Source: Liquorilactobacillus nagelii DSM 13675
GTDB taxonomy: Bacteria > Bacillota > Bacilli > Lactobacillales > Lactobacillaceae
Assembly: GCF_019444005.1 (NCBI RefSeq)
Contig: NZ_CP049304.1
Span: forward strand, 744,001 to 808,000
Length of the DNA: 64,000 nt
Direction of reading: 5' to 3'
In this document: positions 25,147-34,184 of the stretch, one piece after another
How positions within the stretch are numbered: the stretch's first letter is position 1
Layout: each line of letters opens with the position of its first letter
The notes under the pieces: generated by a model
What the model was told of the DNA's origin: nothing
What the model saw: the letters and a program-made list of their open reading frames with translations, nothing else
Databases searched by the model: none
Translations under genes and position numbers: made by a program

Positions 25147-25983
25147 TTACCCCACTAATACTTTTTCTTTCTCAGCAGTAGAAAGATCTTGGTTCATCCG
25201 TCCACTGACAAAGCCTTGCAAATCAACTGTGACAAATTCATAACCGAGTGATTCTAATTTTGTGGTAATTTGATCTTTTTGATTAACCAAGTCATTGATT
25301 CGTGCTACGGGAACTTCAATTCGGGCCAATTTATCATGTACCCGAACCCGAACCGTTCCAAAACCAGCCTGACGCAAATAAGCTTCAGCTGCCATTACTT
25401 GTTGTAATTTTTCACTGGTCAATTCAGTGTAATATGGGAAGCGCGAAGATACAGAACAAGAAGCTACTTTGTTCCAATTATTTAATCCTTGTTTTTGAGC
25501 TAATTCACGGACATCTGTTTTATAAAGTCCGGCAACCTGCAAAACTGAAATTGCCCCAGCCTGATCCCGGGCACGCAATCCAGGACGAAAATCAGCTTGA
25601 TCGTCCATAATCATGCCATCTAAAACAGCATCAGCATTAAACTTTGCAGCTACTCGATTCAGTTGACGATAAAAAATCTGTTTCATGTAATACCATGATT
25701 CCGGTGTATTATTTTTAATATGTTTTTCGGCCAAATAATCAAGTTGAATTCCTTTGACATTCACTTCTAAATTAGCGGCTAAGTCAATAGCTTTAGCGTA
25801 CTCTTCTTCACTGAATAATTCTGAGTCGGCCACAACTGCCAAAACGTTCTCCTTGCCCAAAACTTTGACAGCTTCATTTAAAACTAAAGTTGAATCAATT
25901 CCACCTGAAAATCCAACCACTACTCGATCATATTTTGCTAAAACTGTTTGTAATTTCTGTTCTTTATTATTTAATGTTTCCAT
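25147..25983 (-). CDS. larE: pyridinium-3,5-biscarboxylate sulfur transferase
   Basis: A 278-residue ATP-dependent sulfur insertase for the nickel-pincer cofactor. The PP-loop SGGIDSTLVLN (residues 26-36) binds ATP. Cys176 in ASCSVSSRFPYY is at exactly the position of the sacrificial Cys I recall for L. plantarum LarE, so this enzyme should donate its own Cys sulfur and end as dehydroalanine. The gene follows larC by two bases and precedes larD, an order (larABCED) different from L. plantarum larABCDE. The ribosome binding site AAAGGAA lies inside the larC 3' end. Confidence 0.95.
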   Translation of the reverse strand: METLNNKEQKLQTVLAKYDRVVVGFSGGIDSTLVLNEAVKVLGKENVLAVVADSELFSEEEYAKAIDLAANLEVNVKGIQLDYLAEKHIKNNTPESWYYMKQIFYRQLNRVAAKFNADAVLDGMIMDDQADFRPGLRARDQAGAISVLQVAGLYKTDVRELAQKQGLNNWNKVASCSVSSRFPYYTELTSEKLQQVMAAEAYLRQAGFGTVRVRVHDKLARIEVPVARINDLVNQKDQITTKLESLGYEFVTVDLQGFVSGRMNQDLSTAEKEKVLVG

Positions 25984-25985
25984 AA

Positions 25986-27224
25986 TTAAATTCCTTTCTT
26001 TTGCTTAATTTGCCGTAATTCAGCTAAAATTTCAGTCTTTAAATCAACTAACGGTCGCTGATTTAAAGCAGCTAATTTGGCTAGTTCTTGATGCTCAAGT
26101 GATAATTTAGTAACCTCACCATACGTTAGTTGTTTAACGTGTATTTTTCCATAAGAGGTCTTTACTAACTTAACTTTTCGCTGCATAATTTCACGTTTCA
26201 ACAGTTGATATCGGACACCAATTGCCGGTGTTTTCGCGAATAAATACTTAACTAAGATTTGGCGTTGAGCTGGGTCGGCTAGTAAGCAGAGTTTATAAGC
26301 TGGTCGTCCTTTTTTCATCATGATCGGTTCGCTCCAAGCATCCTTGGCGCCTCGCTCGATTAAACCGGCAATTCCATCTGCTAACTGTTCACCGGTTACA
26401 TCGTCTAAATTAGTTTCAATTAGCATAACTTGATCGTGTTCTTGGTTGACACTTTGGTTACTAAGCAAAGTGCTATAAATGCTAGCACGTAAGGCATTTA
26501 AACTGCCAATTTCACGGTTACCGAAACCATAACCAGTTTGTTCTAAAACACCAGCTGGATTAACATTAAATTCATTGGCTAAACACTTAACTAAAGCCAT
26601 TCCAGTTGGTGTTATCAACTCAGTTTTGACTTCAGAACGGATTTGAACTGGTATTTTGGTCCCAACTCTAAGTTGAATGACAGCTGGTACGGGCACAGGT
26701 ACGATACCGTGAGCAATCTTAATTGTTCCTGTTCCATCTGCTAAATTATTAACAATAATCTGATCAATCTTCATTAAATCAAGCGCAATTGCTGCTCCAA
26801 CCAAATCAACAATTGAATCTAGGGCACCTACTTCGTGAAAATGAACTTCATCAATTTTTTGTTGATGAACATGAGCTTCTGCTTGGGCAATCGCTTGAAA
26901 TAGTTTAAGTGCTCGTCGTTTAATTGAATTACTCAATTCACTGGCTTCAATTAATTGCTTAATAGTTGCAAAACTGCGCCCATGATGGTGACCGTGCTCA
27001 GTAATCCCATTATCCTTAACTTGATGGTCTGCTAAAATGACATCAAAATTAGTTCCATAAATACTTGAATGACTGGCTTTTTTAATCTGAACTTGATACC
27101 CAGTGATTTGTAATTTAGCCAACTCATTTTCAAATGCCTTTTTTGAAAGTCCGAGGTCAAAAAGAGCTCCTAAAAACATATCACCACTGATACCGGAAAA
27201 AGCATCCAATACTAATGTTCTCAT
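25986..27224 (-). CDS. larC: nickel insertase for the pincer cofactor, single uninterrupted frame
   Basis: A 412-residue CTP-dependent cyclometallase that puts nickel into the pincer nucleotide. The N-terminal [16 protein letters not shown] is the family signature, and HGHHHG (about residues 77-82) plus [14 protein letters not shown] are likely metal ligands. In L. plantarum the protein is made from larC1 and larC2 by a programmed frameshift. Here one continuous frame spans both parts, so no frameshift is needed. The start overlaps the larB stop by four bases, with a GGGGGGAG ribosome binding site. Confidence 0.95.
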   Translation of the reverse strand: MRTLVLDAFSGISGDMFLGALFDLGLSKKAFENELAKLQITGYQVQIKKASHSSIYGTNFDVILADHQVKDNGITEHGHHHGRSFATIKQLIEASELSNSIKRRALKLFQAIAQAEAHVHQQKIDEVHFHEVGALDSIVDLVGAAIALDLMKIDQIIVNNLADGTGTIKIAHGIVPVPVPAVIQLRVGTKIPVQIRSEVKTELITPTGMALVKCLANEFNVNPAGVLEQTGYGFGNREIGSLNALRASIYSTLLSNQSVNQEHDQVMLIETNLDDVTGEQLADGIAGLIERGAKDAWSEPIMMKKGRPAYKLCLLADPAQRQILVKYLFAKTPAIGVRYQLLKREIMQRKVKLVKTSYGKIHVKQLTYGEVTKLSLEHQELAKLAALNQRPLVDLKTEILAELRQIKQKKGI

Positions 27225-27985
27225 CTGGCTCCCCCCTTGCTGGCTAAGTGATTAATCATACTGGCGTTGTAAGCTGCACCGAATCCATTATCAATGTTAA
27301 CAACACTGATTCCTGCCGAACAGCTGTTTAACATCCCCAATAAAGGTGTCATACCGTTTAAATTACTACCATAACCAATACTTGTTGGAACGGCAATTAC
27401 TGGCTGGTCAACTAACCCCCCGACAACGCTTACCAAGGCACCTTCCATTCCCGCAATTACAATGATTACTTTTGCTTGCCGAATAACATTTAATTTGGCA
27501 AATAAACGTTGAATACCAGCAACTCCAACATCATAAATTCGAGTTACCTGGTTGCCAAATAATTCGGCAGTAACTGCAGCTTCTTCCGCTACTTGGATAT
27601 CAGAAGTTCCAGCAGTAACAATAGCAATTTCACCAATATGAGTCGCCGGTTGTGGTTCCCAGATCATTACTTGGGCAGTTGAGTTATAGTTTAAATCAGA
27701 AACTTTTTCTTGCACTTTAGTCGCTTTTTCGGGTGTTACTCGAGTAACCAAGACTGGTTGTCCCTGTTTTTTCAATGCAGTAGCGATCCCACTGATTTGT
27801 TCCGGTGTCTTACCTGCTCCGTAAATTACTTCCGGGTAACCAGTTCGCTTTTTTCTGGCAGTATCTATCTTGGCATAATTCAATTCAGTAAAATCAATTT
27901 CACTCAACTTTTCGGCTGCCTGTTGAGGTGTGATTTCATGAGCGGCAACTTTTTTTAGATTGTTTAATAATTCAGCTTGTTTCAT
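27221..27985 (-). CDS. larB: NaAD carboxylase/hydrolase of nickel-pincer synthesis
   Basis: A 254-residue enzyme with a PurE-like C-terminal domain. It carboxylates and hydrolyses nicotinic acid adenine dinucleotide, giving the dicarboxylated pyridinium mononucleotide that is the first intermediate of the cofactor. Recognisable parts are [20 protein letters not shown], the DVGVAGI.RL stretch, and [20 protein letters not shown] followed by TSIGYG. It lies four bases after larA and overlaps larC by four, a tight translational chain. The ribosome binding site is AAGGA before ATG 27985. Confidence 0.95.
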   Translation of the reverse strand: MKQAELLNNLKKVAAHEITPQQAAEKLSEIDFTELNYAKIDTARKKRTGYPEVIYGAGKTPEQISGIATALKKQGQPVLVTRVTPEKATKVQEKVSDLNYNSTAQVMIWEPQPATHIGEIAIVTAGTSDIQVAEEAAVTAELFGNQVTRIYDVGVAGIQRLFAKLNVIRQAKVIIVIAGMEGALVSVVGGLVDQPVIAVPTSIGYGSNLNGMTPLLGMLNSCSAGISVVNIDNGFGAAYNASMINHLASKGGAR

Positions 27986-27989
27986 TGGA

Positions 27990-29267
27990 TCAGTCCTTAA
28001 CGATAACGCCTAAACCATCAGGGATTACGGTAACTTTTGCCGCTTGTCCTTCGCGCTTAAAAGCTGAAGCTAATGCTTGATCGATTGAGGTTGCCAGTTC
28101 CATATGCATGTTGGTTACTAAATCTGGATCAACTAAATCAGAAACTAAAATTACGTGGTGGTTAGACAAAATTCGAGCTAAAATTTGCGAAGTCCACTGG
28201 TCTGGAACAGTCTGCAAGCGTGGTGTATTAGTCGCAGCTTTTAAAAATTCTTTTGGGTCATTCACATCTGCGATATTGTGGTAAAACCCAACACCACCAT
28301 GACCATCACGGCAACCAGCTACAATAATGATTGTCCCGTTTTGTTTGTTGCTAGCTTCGGCAGCTGTCATTCCTTTTACTGCTTGATAAATATTTTGATC
28401 TAAAGGATAACCACCGTTAGTTGTAAGAGTGATATCACTTTTAATTGCTTTGACTCCAGCTAAATCGCCTACAAAATCAGTTCCCTTTTTGTGGGCCGCT
28501 TCTAAATCACCGGCAAAAGAGGCAATGATTTTCTTATCTTCGTCTAAAACAACATTTAAGATGAATTTTAAACCAGCTTTTTTAGCGGCATAAACCATAT
28601 CATGATGAACCGGATTATGCTGCAAATTACCCGTCCGTGAATGTTTGTCAGCAATGAATTCTCCTGAATGGTTAGCCATAATTGTTTTGTAAGAAGAAAT
28701 TCCTGGCAAAACTGATTTGCGACCACCAGAAAAACCTGCAAAAAAGTGTGATTCAATGAAACCTTCTGAAATTAATAAGTCGGCCTCAGCGGCAACTTTA
28801 TTGATGATCAAATCACCACCTGAGGGTAATTGACCAATTTTTACCATCTCAGCATCTGCTTGTGATTTATGCATCACAATTTCTTCATTTGCAACAATTT
28901 CTTCACCGTATTTTGCAATTAATTCTTCATGAGTTGAAGGACGATGAAAACCTGTAGCAACCAAAATTCTAATTCTGGCCGTTGGAGCTGCCTGCCTTAA
29001 ACGACGCAATAAAATGGGTGTAATAATTTTTGATGGAACCGGTCGCGTGTGATCCGAGCTAATAATGACAATATTTTTTTTGCCTTTAGCTAAGGTTTCC
29101 AGATTAGGGCTGCCGATTGGATTATCAAGTGATTTTTCAACCAGCTCTTTTTCTGAAAGTTGAGCATGGTAAGTCGCTGCTTTAGAAACTAGTTTTCCAG
29201 CAAAATTTGCTGAATCAATTTTAGCAGTTACAAAACCACGATCATATGGAAGTTTAATTTCTACCAT
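27990..29267 (-). CDS. larA: lactate racemase
   Basis: A 425-residue enzyme interconverting L- and D-lactate using the nickel-pincer cofactor. H108 (ATGFHRPS), H174 (ESHFFAGFS), K184 (GGRKSVLPG) and H200 (MANHSGEF) fall at the same numbers I recall for the cofactor- and proton-handling residues of L. plantarum LarA. D72 and R75 of [11 protein letters not shown] are also conserved. It is the first gene of the lar operon, with ribosome binding site AGGAGAAA before ATG 29267. D-lactate is needed for depsipeptide-terminated peptidoglycan in vancomycin-resistant lactobacilli, which explains the system. It is divergent from larR. Confidence 0.97.
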   Translation of the reverse strand: MVEIKLPYDRGFVTAKIDSANFAGKLVSKAATYHAQLSEKELVEKSLDNPIGSPNLETLAKGKKNIVIISSDHTRPVPSKIITPILLRRLRQAAPTARIRILVATGFHRPSTHEELIAKYGEEIVANEEIVMHKSQADAEMVKIGQLPSGGDLIINKVAAEADLLISEGFIESHFFAGFSGGRKSVLPGISSYKTIMANHSGEFIADKHSRTGNLQHNPVHHDMVYAAKKAGLKFILNVVLDEDKKIIASFAGDLEAAHKKGTDFVGDLAGVKAIKSDITLTTNGGYPLDQNIYQAVKGMTAAEASNKQNGTIIIVAGCRDGHGGVGFYHNIADVNDPKEFLKAATNTPRLQTVPDQWTSQILARILSNHHVILVSDLVDPDLVTNMHMELATSIDQALASAFKREGQAAKVTVIPDGLGVIVKD

Positions 29268-29401
29268 GTAAATTTCTCCTTCTCACTTATTTGATAACTT
29301 ACATTTTTCATGATACTGGTTTAAAATCTGCTTTCATTGTCAATCAAGATTATTAAACTTAATTAGCATTTTTTAATATCATTTTCTGGTTTCTTTTGTT
29401 A

Positions 29402-29415
29402 TTATCAAAAGATAA
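29402..29415. promoter_or_regulatory. candidate LarR operator (Crp/Fnr-type palindrome)
   Basis: TTATC-N4-GATAA, an FNR-style 5-4-5 palindrome in the larR/larA intergenic region. A similar TTATCAAATAA (minus strand) occurs near 29286-29296 closer to larA. A TTGACA box for larA is present, but no well-spaced -10 is found, as expected for an activator-dependent promoter. Confidence 0.35.
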
Positions 29416-29486
29416 GGTCATGTGGCATCAAATACCGGTAAAATAAACGTTGACTACATTTGAGAGTTACGGAAGGGAACGAGTTA

Positions 29487-30176
29487 TTGTTGACCAATAA
29501 AGATATTGATTACTTAGTACATTTTTTAAAAGACAAACAGATTTCAACAATCACTAAGGATTATCACACCTATTTAACTTTTCATGGATTAAAAGCTGCG
29601 AGTGTTTTCATTTTAAAAGAAGGAATTATCAAAACTTCAGTTATTTTGCAAGATGGACGTGAATTTAATATTTCATACATTAATCAACCGGATGTCATTT
29701 CGCTCCTACATGATGAAGCTTTGCAATATGATGAACAGCCTTTTAATGTGCGGATAGAATCTGAAACAGCTGCATTTTATCAGATTAATCGAGTTAAGTT
29801 TTGGCAGTATGTTAATTCTAATCAGCAATTACAAAATTACGTGAAGCAATATTATCGCCATCGTTTATCAGAAAATTTTTCTCGTTTGCAGCGTTTGACA
29901 ATGAATGGCAAACTCGGGGCCTTGGCTAACTTTTTACGTGACATGGCACTTAAATTTGGTCAACGTTTACCTAATTCTGATAAAATTTTGATTGATTTTA
30001 ACGTAACAAACGAAGATATTGCAGGATTTTGCGGCATTGCCAACCATACAAGTGTCAGTCGGATGATGCGCCGTTTAAAAGATGAATCAGTGATTGAATT
30101 TACTAACAGTCAGGATAATAAGCGGCGGATTGTGATAAAAAATTCAAAAAAGTTAGACGATTATATTGCCTATTAA
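29487..30176 (+). CDS. larR: Crp/Fnr-family activator of the lar operon
   Basis: A 229-residue regulator with an N-terminal cyclic-nucleotide-like sensor fold (about 25-140) and a C-terminal winged helix-turn-helix of the Crp type (about 150-229: NEDIAGFCGIANHTSVSRMM contains the recognition helix). There are no Fe-S cysteines of the FNR kind. It is divergent from larA, the position of L. plantarum LarR, which activates the operon when L-lactate is in excess over D-lactate. The start is uncertain among TTG codons; I choose 29487, ten bases after GGAAGG, rather than TTG 29460, which has no ribosome binding site. Confidence 0.87.
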   Translation: MLTNKDIDYLVHFLKDKQISTITKDYHTYLTFHGLKAASVFILKEGIIKTSVILQDGREFNISYINQPDVISLLHDEALQYDEQPFNVRIESETAAFYQINRVKFWQYVNSNQQLQNYVKQYYRHRLSENFSRLQRLTMNGKLGALANFLRDMALKFGQRLPNSDKILIDFNVTNEDIAGFCGIANHTSVSRMMRRLKDESVIEFTNSQDNKRRIVIKNSKKLDDYIAY

Positions 30177-30228
30177 AAAAGACCCCATTTTAGGATTAAT
30201 TTTCATCAATTCTAAAATGGGGTCTTTT
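30177..30228. terminator. terminator after larR, bidirectional
   Basis: 21-base arms with one wobble (30177-30197 and 30208-30228), containing GACCCCATTTTA and its complement, with A and T runs at the ends. It serves larR and the convergent monooxygenase gene. Confidence 0.88.
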
Positions 30229-30245
30229 AAGGTGAAATTGTAAAT

Positions 30246-30530
30246 TTATTCGAGAACTAGTCGCGTAATTTGGGGTTCTTCAACCAAATAATCGTTAACC
30301 TGTGCTAAAAATTTCTGGAAATGTGGTGTCACATTATGCGATTCCACAGCAGCTTGATCACGCCAATGTTCGATAATTTCATAAGTATTATCACTGCCAA
30401 GTTTTTTAAAGTGACCATAAAATAAATTACCGTTTTCTTGGGCAGAGTTTTTAACGAGATCTGCAATGAAACTTTCGTATTCCGCTTTTAATTCTGGTTT
30501 AACAACTAAAGCAACATTAATAACTTTCAT
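30246..30530 (-). CDS. antibiotic biosynthesis monooxygenase (ABM) domain protein
   Basis: A 94-residue ferredoxin-like fold protein of the ABM/YgiN group. A typical pattern is present: VALVVKPE near the N-terminus, NLFYGHFKKLG, EIIEHWRDQAAVESH and HFQKFL. Members are small cofactor-free oxygenases acting on quinol-like or polyketide substrates, but many are of unknown role. It is a single gene with its own terminator. The ribosome binding site AAAAGGAG is eight or so bases before ATG 30530. Confidence 0.85.
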   Translation of the reverse strand: MKVINVALVVKPELKAEYESFIADLVKNSAQENGNLFYGHFKKLGSDNTYEIIEHWRDQAAVESHNVTPHFQKFLAQVNDYLVEEPQITRLVLE

Positions 30531-30597
30531 TTAATTTAAAACTCCTTTTTATTTATTCTTCTTTATTTTACTCTCGTTAGTCTGAATAATAAATAAA

Positions 30598-30626
30598 GTT
30601 GGCCAAGATTAATTTCCTTGGTCAAC
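30598..30626. terminator. hairpin terminator between small genes
   Basis: Arms GTTGGCCAAG/CTTGGTCAAC with a nine-base loop. A TCTTTTTG run follows on the plus strand and a weaker T-rich run on the minus strand, where it would end the SHOCT gene. Confidence 0.65.
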
Positions 30627-30638
30627 TCTTTTTGAAAG

Positions 30639-30872
30639 TCATTTTTTTAAATTATTTTTACGTGTTTGATATTCTTGATACGTAATTTCACCTTTAGCAT
30701 ATGATTCATCAAGAATTTTAAAGGCAGTTGTTTGATCTAAATTTCTATTTGTCCTTCGTCTAAAGAAAAATACTAACAAAAAAGCAACAATGATTAGGAA
30801 AGTTAAAAAAATCCAACCTCCTGTCATTGGACCATTCATAAAAGAACTCCAATTACCACAATTCCACATCAT
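30639..30872 (-). CDS. small membrane protein with SHOCT domain
   Basis: A 77-residue protein with one membrane helix (about residues 18-37) and a C-terminal SHOCT-like motif (AFKILDESYAKGEITYQEYQTRK), a short module common at the end of small membrane or stress proteins. The start is ATG 30872, nine bases after GGGAG; an upstream ATG at 30917 would leave that site within the gene. Function is unknown. It lies 64 bases beyond the larger membrane protein gene on the same strand, possibly in one transcript. Confidence 0.8.
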   Translation of the reverse strand: MMWNCGNWSSFMNGPMTGGWIFLTFLIIVAFLLVFFFRRRTNRNLDQTTAFKILDESYAKGEITYQEYQTRKNNLKK

Positions 30873-30936
30873 AATTTTCATCTCCCGACTAATCATCTCA
30901 AGTATAAAATCAATCATTAAAGATTACAAGCGTAAA

Positions 30937-31587
30937 TCAAACCACACTTTTAAAATAAATAAAAATCTGTTTAATCCATAAAAATGTATCCTTAGCGGCA
31001 ATAACCAGCAAAGGTAAATAGAGTGTATCAAGCATTATACATTGTAAAATACCACTGGCTAATGGCTGAGAAAATAGTTTTAATTCAACTAACGCTCCTG
31101 CTACAACACTACAAATCATCATAAAAATAATTCCAACAAATGTTTTTGATTGTTGATTTTTCCGTGCCAATAATAACAAAAAGAGATTGATTAGTAATAA
31201 TGCACCTGAACCAAGAAACGATCCAAATGCGTGCAAAAAAGCAGTTAAACTTGTGAAGTAATCAGTTGAATAGTCAAACAAAGCTGTCATGATGCAGTCC
31301 CCAATGCCATATAATGCCACGAGCCAACCAAAACCAGCTGCCAACCTGGAGGAATATCGTTTATAACGGGTATAAAGATACGGTGCTGCTAAAATAAATA
31401 AGACACCATCAATAATCTCCCAAGTTTTGAAAGCTCCTTGCAGTGGCATTCCAGGTCGGCCTAATTCACTTAGCAACCAAACGTGCTTGCCAATTTCGTT
31501 GAAAAAGTTTAGAAAGAATGGCAAACTAATTTCTCTAAGTAAGGCTGTTAATAAGAATAAAAAACCATATTTTTTCAAAAATTTCAT
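30937..31587 (-). CDS. DUF998-like membrane protein
   Basis: A 216-residue protein with about six hydrophobic segments and no catalytic motif. The arrangement, including FGWLVALYGIGDCIMTALFD and LHAFGSFLGSGALLLINLFL, is like the DUF998 family of unknown function. I place the start at ATG 31587, which follows AGGTG by about six bases, rather than a possible start at 31665. Confidence 0.7.
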   Translation of the reverse strand: MKFLKKYGFLFLLTALLREISLPFFLNFFNEIGKHVWLLSELGRPGMPLQGAFKTWEIIDGVLFILAAPYLYTRYKRYSSRLAAGFGWLVALYGIGDCIMTALFDYSTDYFTSLTAFLHAFGSFLGSGALLLINLFLLLLARKNQQSKTFVGIIFMMICSVVAGALVELKLFSQPLASGILQCIMLDTLYLPLLVIAAKDTFLWIKQIFIYFKSVV

Positions 31588-31710
31588 TTTGTTCACCTGG
31601 TTAAAATCTAATTTATTTTTGTCGATATCTCGCATTCTACCACAAAACATTGATAAACGAGTCATTTTTAAACTTTTTTATGATTTGCGCTAGGTAAATG
31701 AATACAAAAA

Positions 31711-31749
31711 GACTAAGCTCCCTGCTTTTAAATTACAGGTAACTTAGTC
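31711..31749 (-). terminator. terminator after dehydrogenase pair
   Basis: Arms GACTAAGTTACCTG and CAGGGAGCTTAGTC (two mismatches near the top), then TTTTTG on the minus strand. Confidence 0.75.
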
Positions 31750-31769
31750 TGAACTTGTTTTTTAATTTT

Positions 31770-32786
31770 TTAATATTGGACTTTAACTGGTTGACCAGTT
31801 TTTTGCGATTCTAACGCAGCATTTGAACAACACATTGCTTTTAATGCATCTTCACCAGTACAAATAATTGGCAAATTTTCAAGAATTGATTTGACAAACA
31901 AGGTTTTTTCTTCCTGATAAGCTTCTTCAAAACGTGTTAAATAGTAATCTAACGGTTTTTTTAAAGAGACATTTTTATCATTGTAAAACTCAACAGTTGA
32001 TTTTGAAACATTTTCAGCTTTCAACATACCTTTAGGTCCGAAAACTTCTACTCGTTGATCGTAACCATAAACAGCTTGACGACTTTCATCAATCAAACCC
32101 AAAGCGCCGTTTTTGAATTTTACTGAGGCAGTCAAGGTATCAACATCATTAAATTCAGCTAGTTTTGGATCAATCAAAATTGAAGACTCAATAAAAATTT
32201 CGGCGATATCACTTCCTGCTTGATAGCGTAGCATGTCAAAGTCATGAGACGTAAAGTCTTGAATTAACCCACCTGAGTTTTTAATAAAATCATAGGGGAT
32301 TACGAATGGATCACGAGCAACCACTTTAACGATTTGTGGAGTACCAACCTCACCTTTTTCAACACGTTCATGAATTTGTTTAAACTGTGGATCAAAGCGA
32401 CGGTTAAATCCAATTTGCAGTTTAACTCCGGCATTTTTAACTTCAGCTAAAGCTTTTTTACATTCGGCAATTGTGCCATCTTTTGAGAGCGGTTTTTCAC
32501 AGAAAATATTTTTATGTGCCCGTGCTGCAGCAGTGATATTTTCTAAATGTTGTGAAGAAGGTGTGAAGAAAAATACGGCTTCGATTTCTTTTTTTGCCAA
32601 AACTTGATGATAATCAGTAGACAAAAAAGAAATATTTTCTAAGTTCAAAGTTTTCTTTCGGTCTTCAATTAAAGGATCGGCTGCAGCGACAATTTCAACT
32701 GTATCCAAATGCTGCAGTTGTTTAAAATGCATTGACCCATTTGTTCCAAGACCAACAACAGCAATTTTTAATTTTTTACTAGACAT
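31770..32786 (-). CDS. Gfo/Idh/MocA-family NAD(P)-dependent oxidoreductase
   Basis: A 338-residue dehydrogenase. The Rossmann motif is VGLGTNGSMHF (residues 11-21), followed by the EKPLSKDG catalytic Lys segment (about 95-102), and a C-terminal alpha/beta domain including GGLIQDFTSHDFDMLRY, whose Asp and His are usual catalytic residues. The family oxidises cyclitols and sugars, such as myo-inositol (IolG). It follows a second member of the family by 14 bases, so the two probably act in sequence or on isomers of one substrate. The substrate cannot be named. Confidence 0.87.
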   Translation of the reverse strand: MSSKKLKIAVVGLGTNGSMHFKQLQHLDTVEIVAAADPLIEDRKKTLNLENISFLSTDYHQVLAKKEIEAVFFFTPSSQHLENITAAARAHKNIFCEKPLSKDGTIAECKKALAEVKNAGVKLQIGFNRRFDPQFKQIHERVEKGEVGTPQIVKVVARDPFVIPYDFIKNSGGLIQDFTSHDFDMLRYQAGSDIAEIFIESSILIDPKLAEFNDVDTLTASVKFKNGALGLIDESRQAVYGYDQRVEVFGPKGMLKAENVSKSTVEFYNDKNVSLKKPLDYYLTRFEEAYQEEKTLFVKSILENLPIICTGEDALKAMCCSNAALESQKTGQPVKVQY

Positions 32787-32800
32787 AAGCTAATTCCTCC

Positions 32801-33823
32801 TTATTTTGTTTGATAAAGCTGTGGTTGCTCAGGCAATTCAATCTTTATTGCTTGTTGACTTGATTGGCTTTTAATTGCATTATCAGCAGTTACCGCAGCT
32901 ATTAAACCATCCCATGCGGTTGGCCCAGCTGGAGCTTCATTGTTTTGTGCATGGTCAATAAAATCTTGCATTTCTAATTGATATGCTTCTGCAAAACGAT
33001 AAGTCCAATCATGATCAATTTCATGATAAATTTTTCCCGCTTGATGCATTTCTAGTTTAGGCATATCTGGAAGTTCTGCAATTCCTTTTTCACCAATTAC
33101 TTGACATTTAACATCATAACCATATTGGGCATTCTGAGTTAAATAAGTATTAACAATTGCACCATGTTTCATTTTAACAGTTGCAATTTGTGGATCTGTT
33201 AAATTCTCATTTTTATTTAAACTGTTTTGACGAGCAAACTGAACTTGAACAGAATTGTAATCATCATTGAAAAGCCAATGAATAATATCAATTTCATGAA
33301 TGAAAGCGTCATTAATCATGTTTGGTGTTTCAAAATAATTTGTTGCCGGTTCAGCTGTAAAATGCCGACAATATCCCATTAATGGCTGACCGATTTTGCC
33401 AGTATCAATTGTCTCTTTTAATTGCTGATAGAACGGGTCATAGCGACGCATAAAACCAACTTGAACAAATCTTTGCCCTTCTTTTACTTCAGCTGCAACA
33501 ATTTTTTTACAATCTGCCAAAGTTGTAGCCAAAGGTTTCTCAGAAAAAACTGGTTTATGAGCTTTAATAGCTGCCAAAATTGGTTCAACATGTGCATCGT
33601 TACGGCTACATACCAATATCGCATCAACATCTGGAGAATTAACTAAATCGACAATTGAAGGAGCAATTTCTGCTTCTAATTTGTAATCACGAATAATTTT
33701 TTTAGCAGCTGCTGAAAAAACATCATATACCTGTGTAATCTGTGCTCCCTTTAGATGATTAACAATATTTGCTGTATGAGTATGTGCGATTGCCCCACAA
33801 CCGACAAGACCAAGTTTTAACAT
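32801..33823 (-). CDS. Gfo/Idh/MocA-family NAD(P)-dependent oxidoreductase
   Basis: A 340-residue dehydrogenase with Rossmann motif LGLVGCGAIAHTHTANI (residues 3-19), EKPLATTL (about 95-102) and NDAFIHEIDIIHWLF (about 183-197) carrying the conserved Asp/His. It is similar in layout to the gene downstream but only distantly alike in sequence. An AGGAGGAAG ribosome binding site precedes ATG 33823, and a TATAAT box lies 24-29 bases upstream without a good -35, so activator control is likely. An IS110 element separates it from the sugar permease gene that may have been its operon partner. Confidence 0.87.
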   Translation of the reverse strand: MLKLGLVGCGAIAHTHTANIVNHLKGAQITQVYDVFSAAAKKIIRDYKLEAEIAPSIVDLVNSPDVDAILVCSRNDAHVEPILAAIKAHKPVFSEKPLATTLADCKKIVAAEVKEGQRFVQVGFMRRYDPFYQQLKETIDTGKIGQPLMGYCRHFTAEPATNYFETPNMINDAFIHEIDIIHWLFNDDYNSVQVQFARQNSLNKNENLTDPQIATVKMKHGAIVNTYLTQNAQYGYDVKCQVIGEKGIAELPDMPKLEMHQAGKIYHEIDHDWTYRFAEAYQLEMQDFIDHAQNNEAPAGPTAWDGLIAAVTADNAIKSQSSQQAIKIELPEQPQLYQTK

Positions 33824-33893
33824 TTTTACTTCCTCCTCGTATTATATGTTTATAAGTTACACATCTTTTACTAAATATACTTGTTTTTTGAAC

Positions 33894-33902
33894 ACCACAT
33901 GT
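33894..33902. repeat. left copy of 9-bp repeat flanking the IS110 element
   Basis: ACCACATGT occurs here and again at 35519-35527. IS110 insertion leaves a shared core at both junctions, and this repeat probably contains it. Confidence 0.6.
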
Positions 33903-34184
33903 TAGTCTCTAATTGTCATTGGCTTTGGTCAACTGGTATAGGTTTTTTCCTCCTGTAGTACAACTACTCGTTAAGACTGCCGCCCAGACGATCACTTAAA
34001 GTTCGAACCACACGCTGTATTGATCAACTGATTTTATTGATTCGAGCAGAGTCAATCGCAGCTTTTAATCTTTGACCTATAAATACTTATACCTTGCGAG
34101 GTTGAACTTAATGGTCGTAATTAGGGATTATCATGCGGTGTCCAAAAGAAAACCTGACAAATCTGAAGAAAGGAGGCCTTCCCA
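33903..34184 (+). ncRNA. candidate bridge RNA region (IS110 left end)
   Basis: About 280 non-coding bases before the transposase. They include the hairpin ATTGATTC/GAGTCAAT inside a larger GCTG/CAGC stem (about 34014-34062). The element's left flank ...GAACACCACATG and right flank CTTAAATG are partly echoed by GAACCACA (34005-34012) and CTTAAA (33995-34000). Boundaries and loops of the RNA are not resolved. Function is inferred from the family. Confidence 0.4.

Noticed and set aside
25986..27224. Programmed frameshift in larC
   Set aside because: The frame is continuous over the full length, so none is needed.
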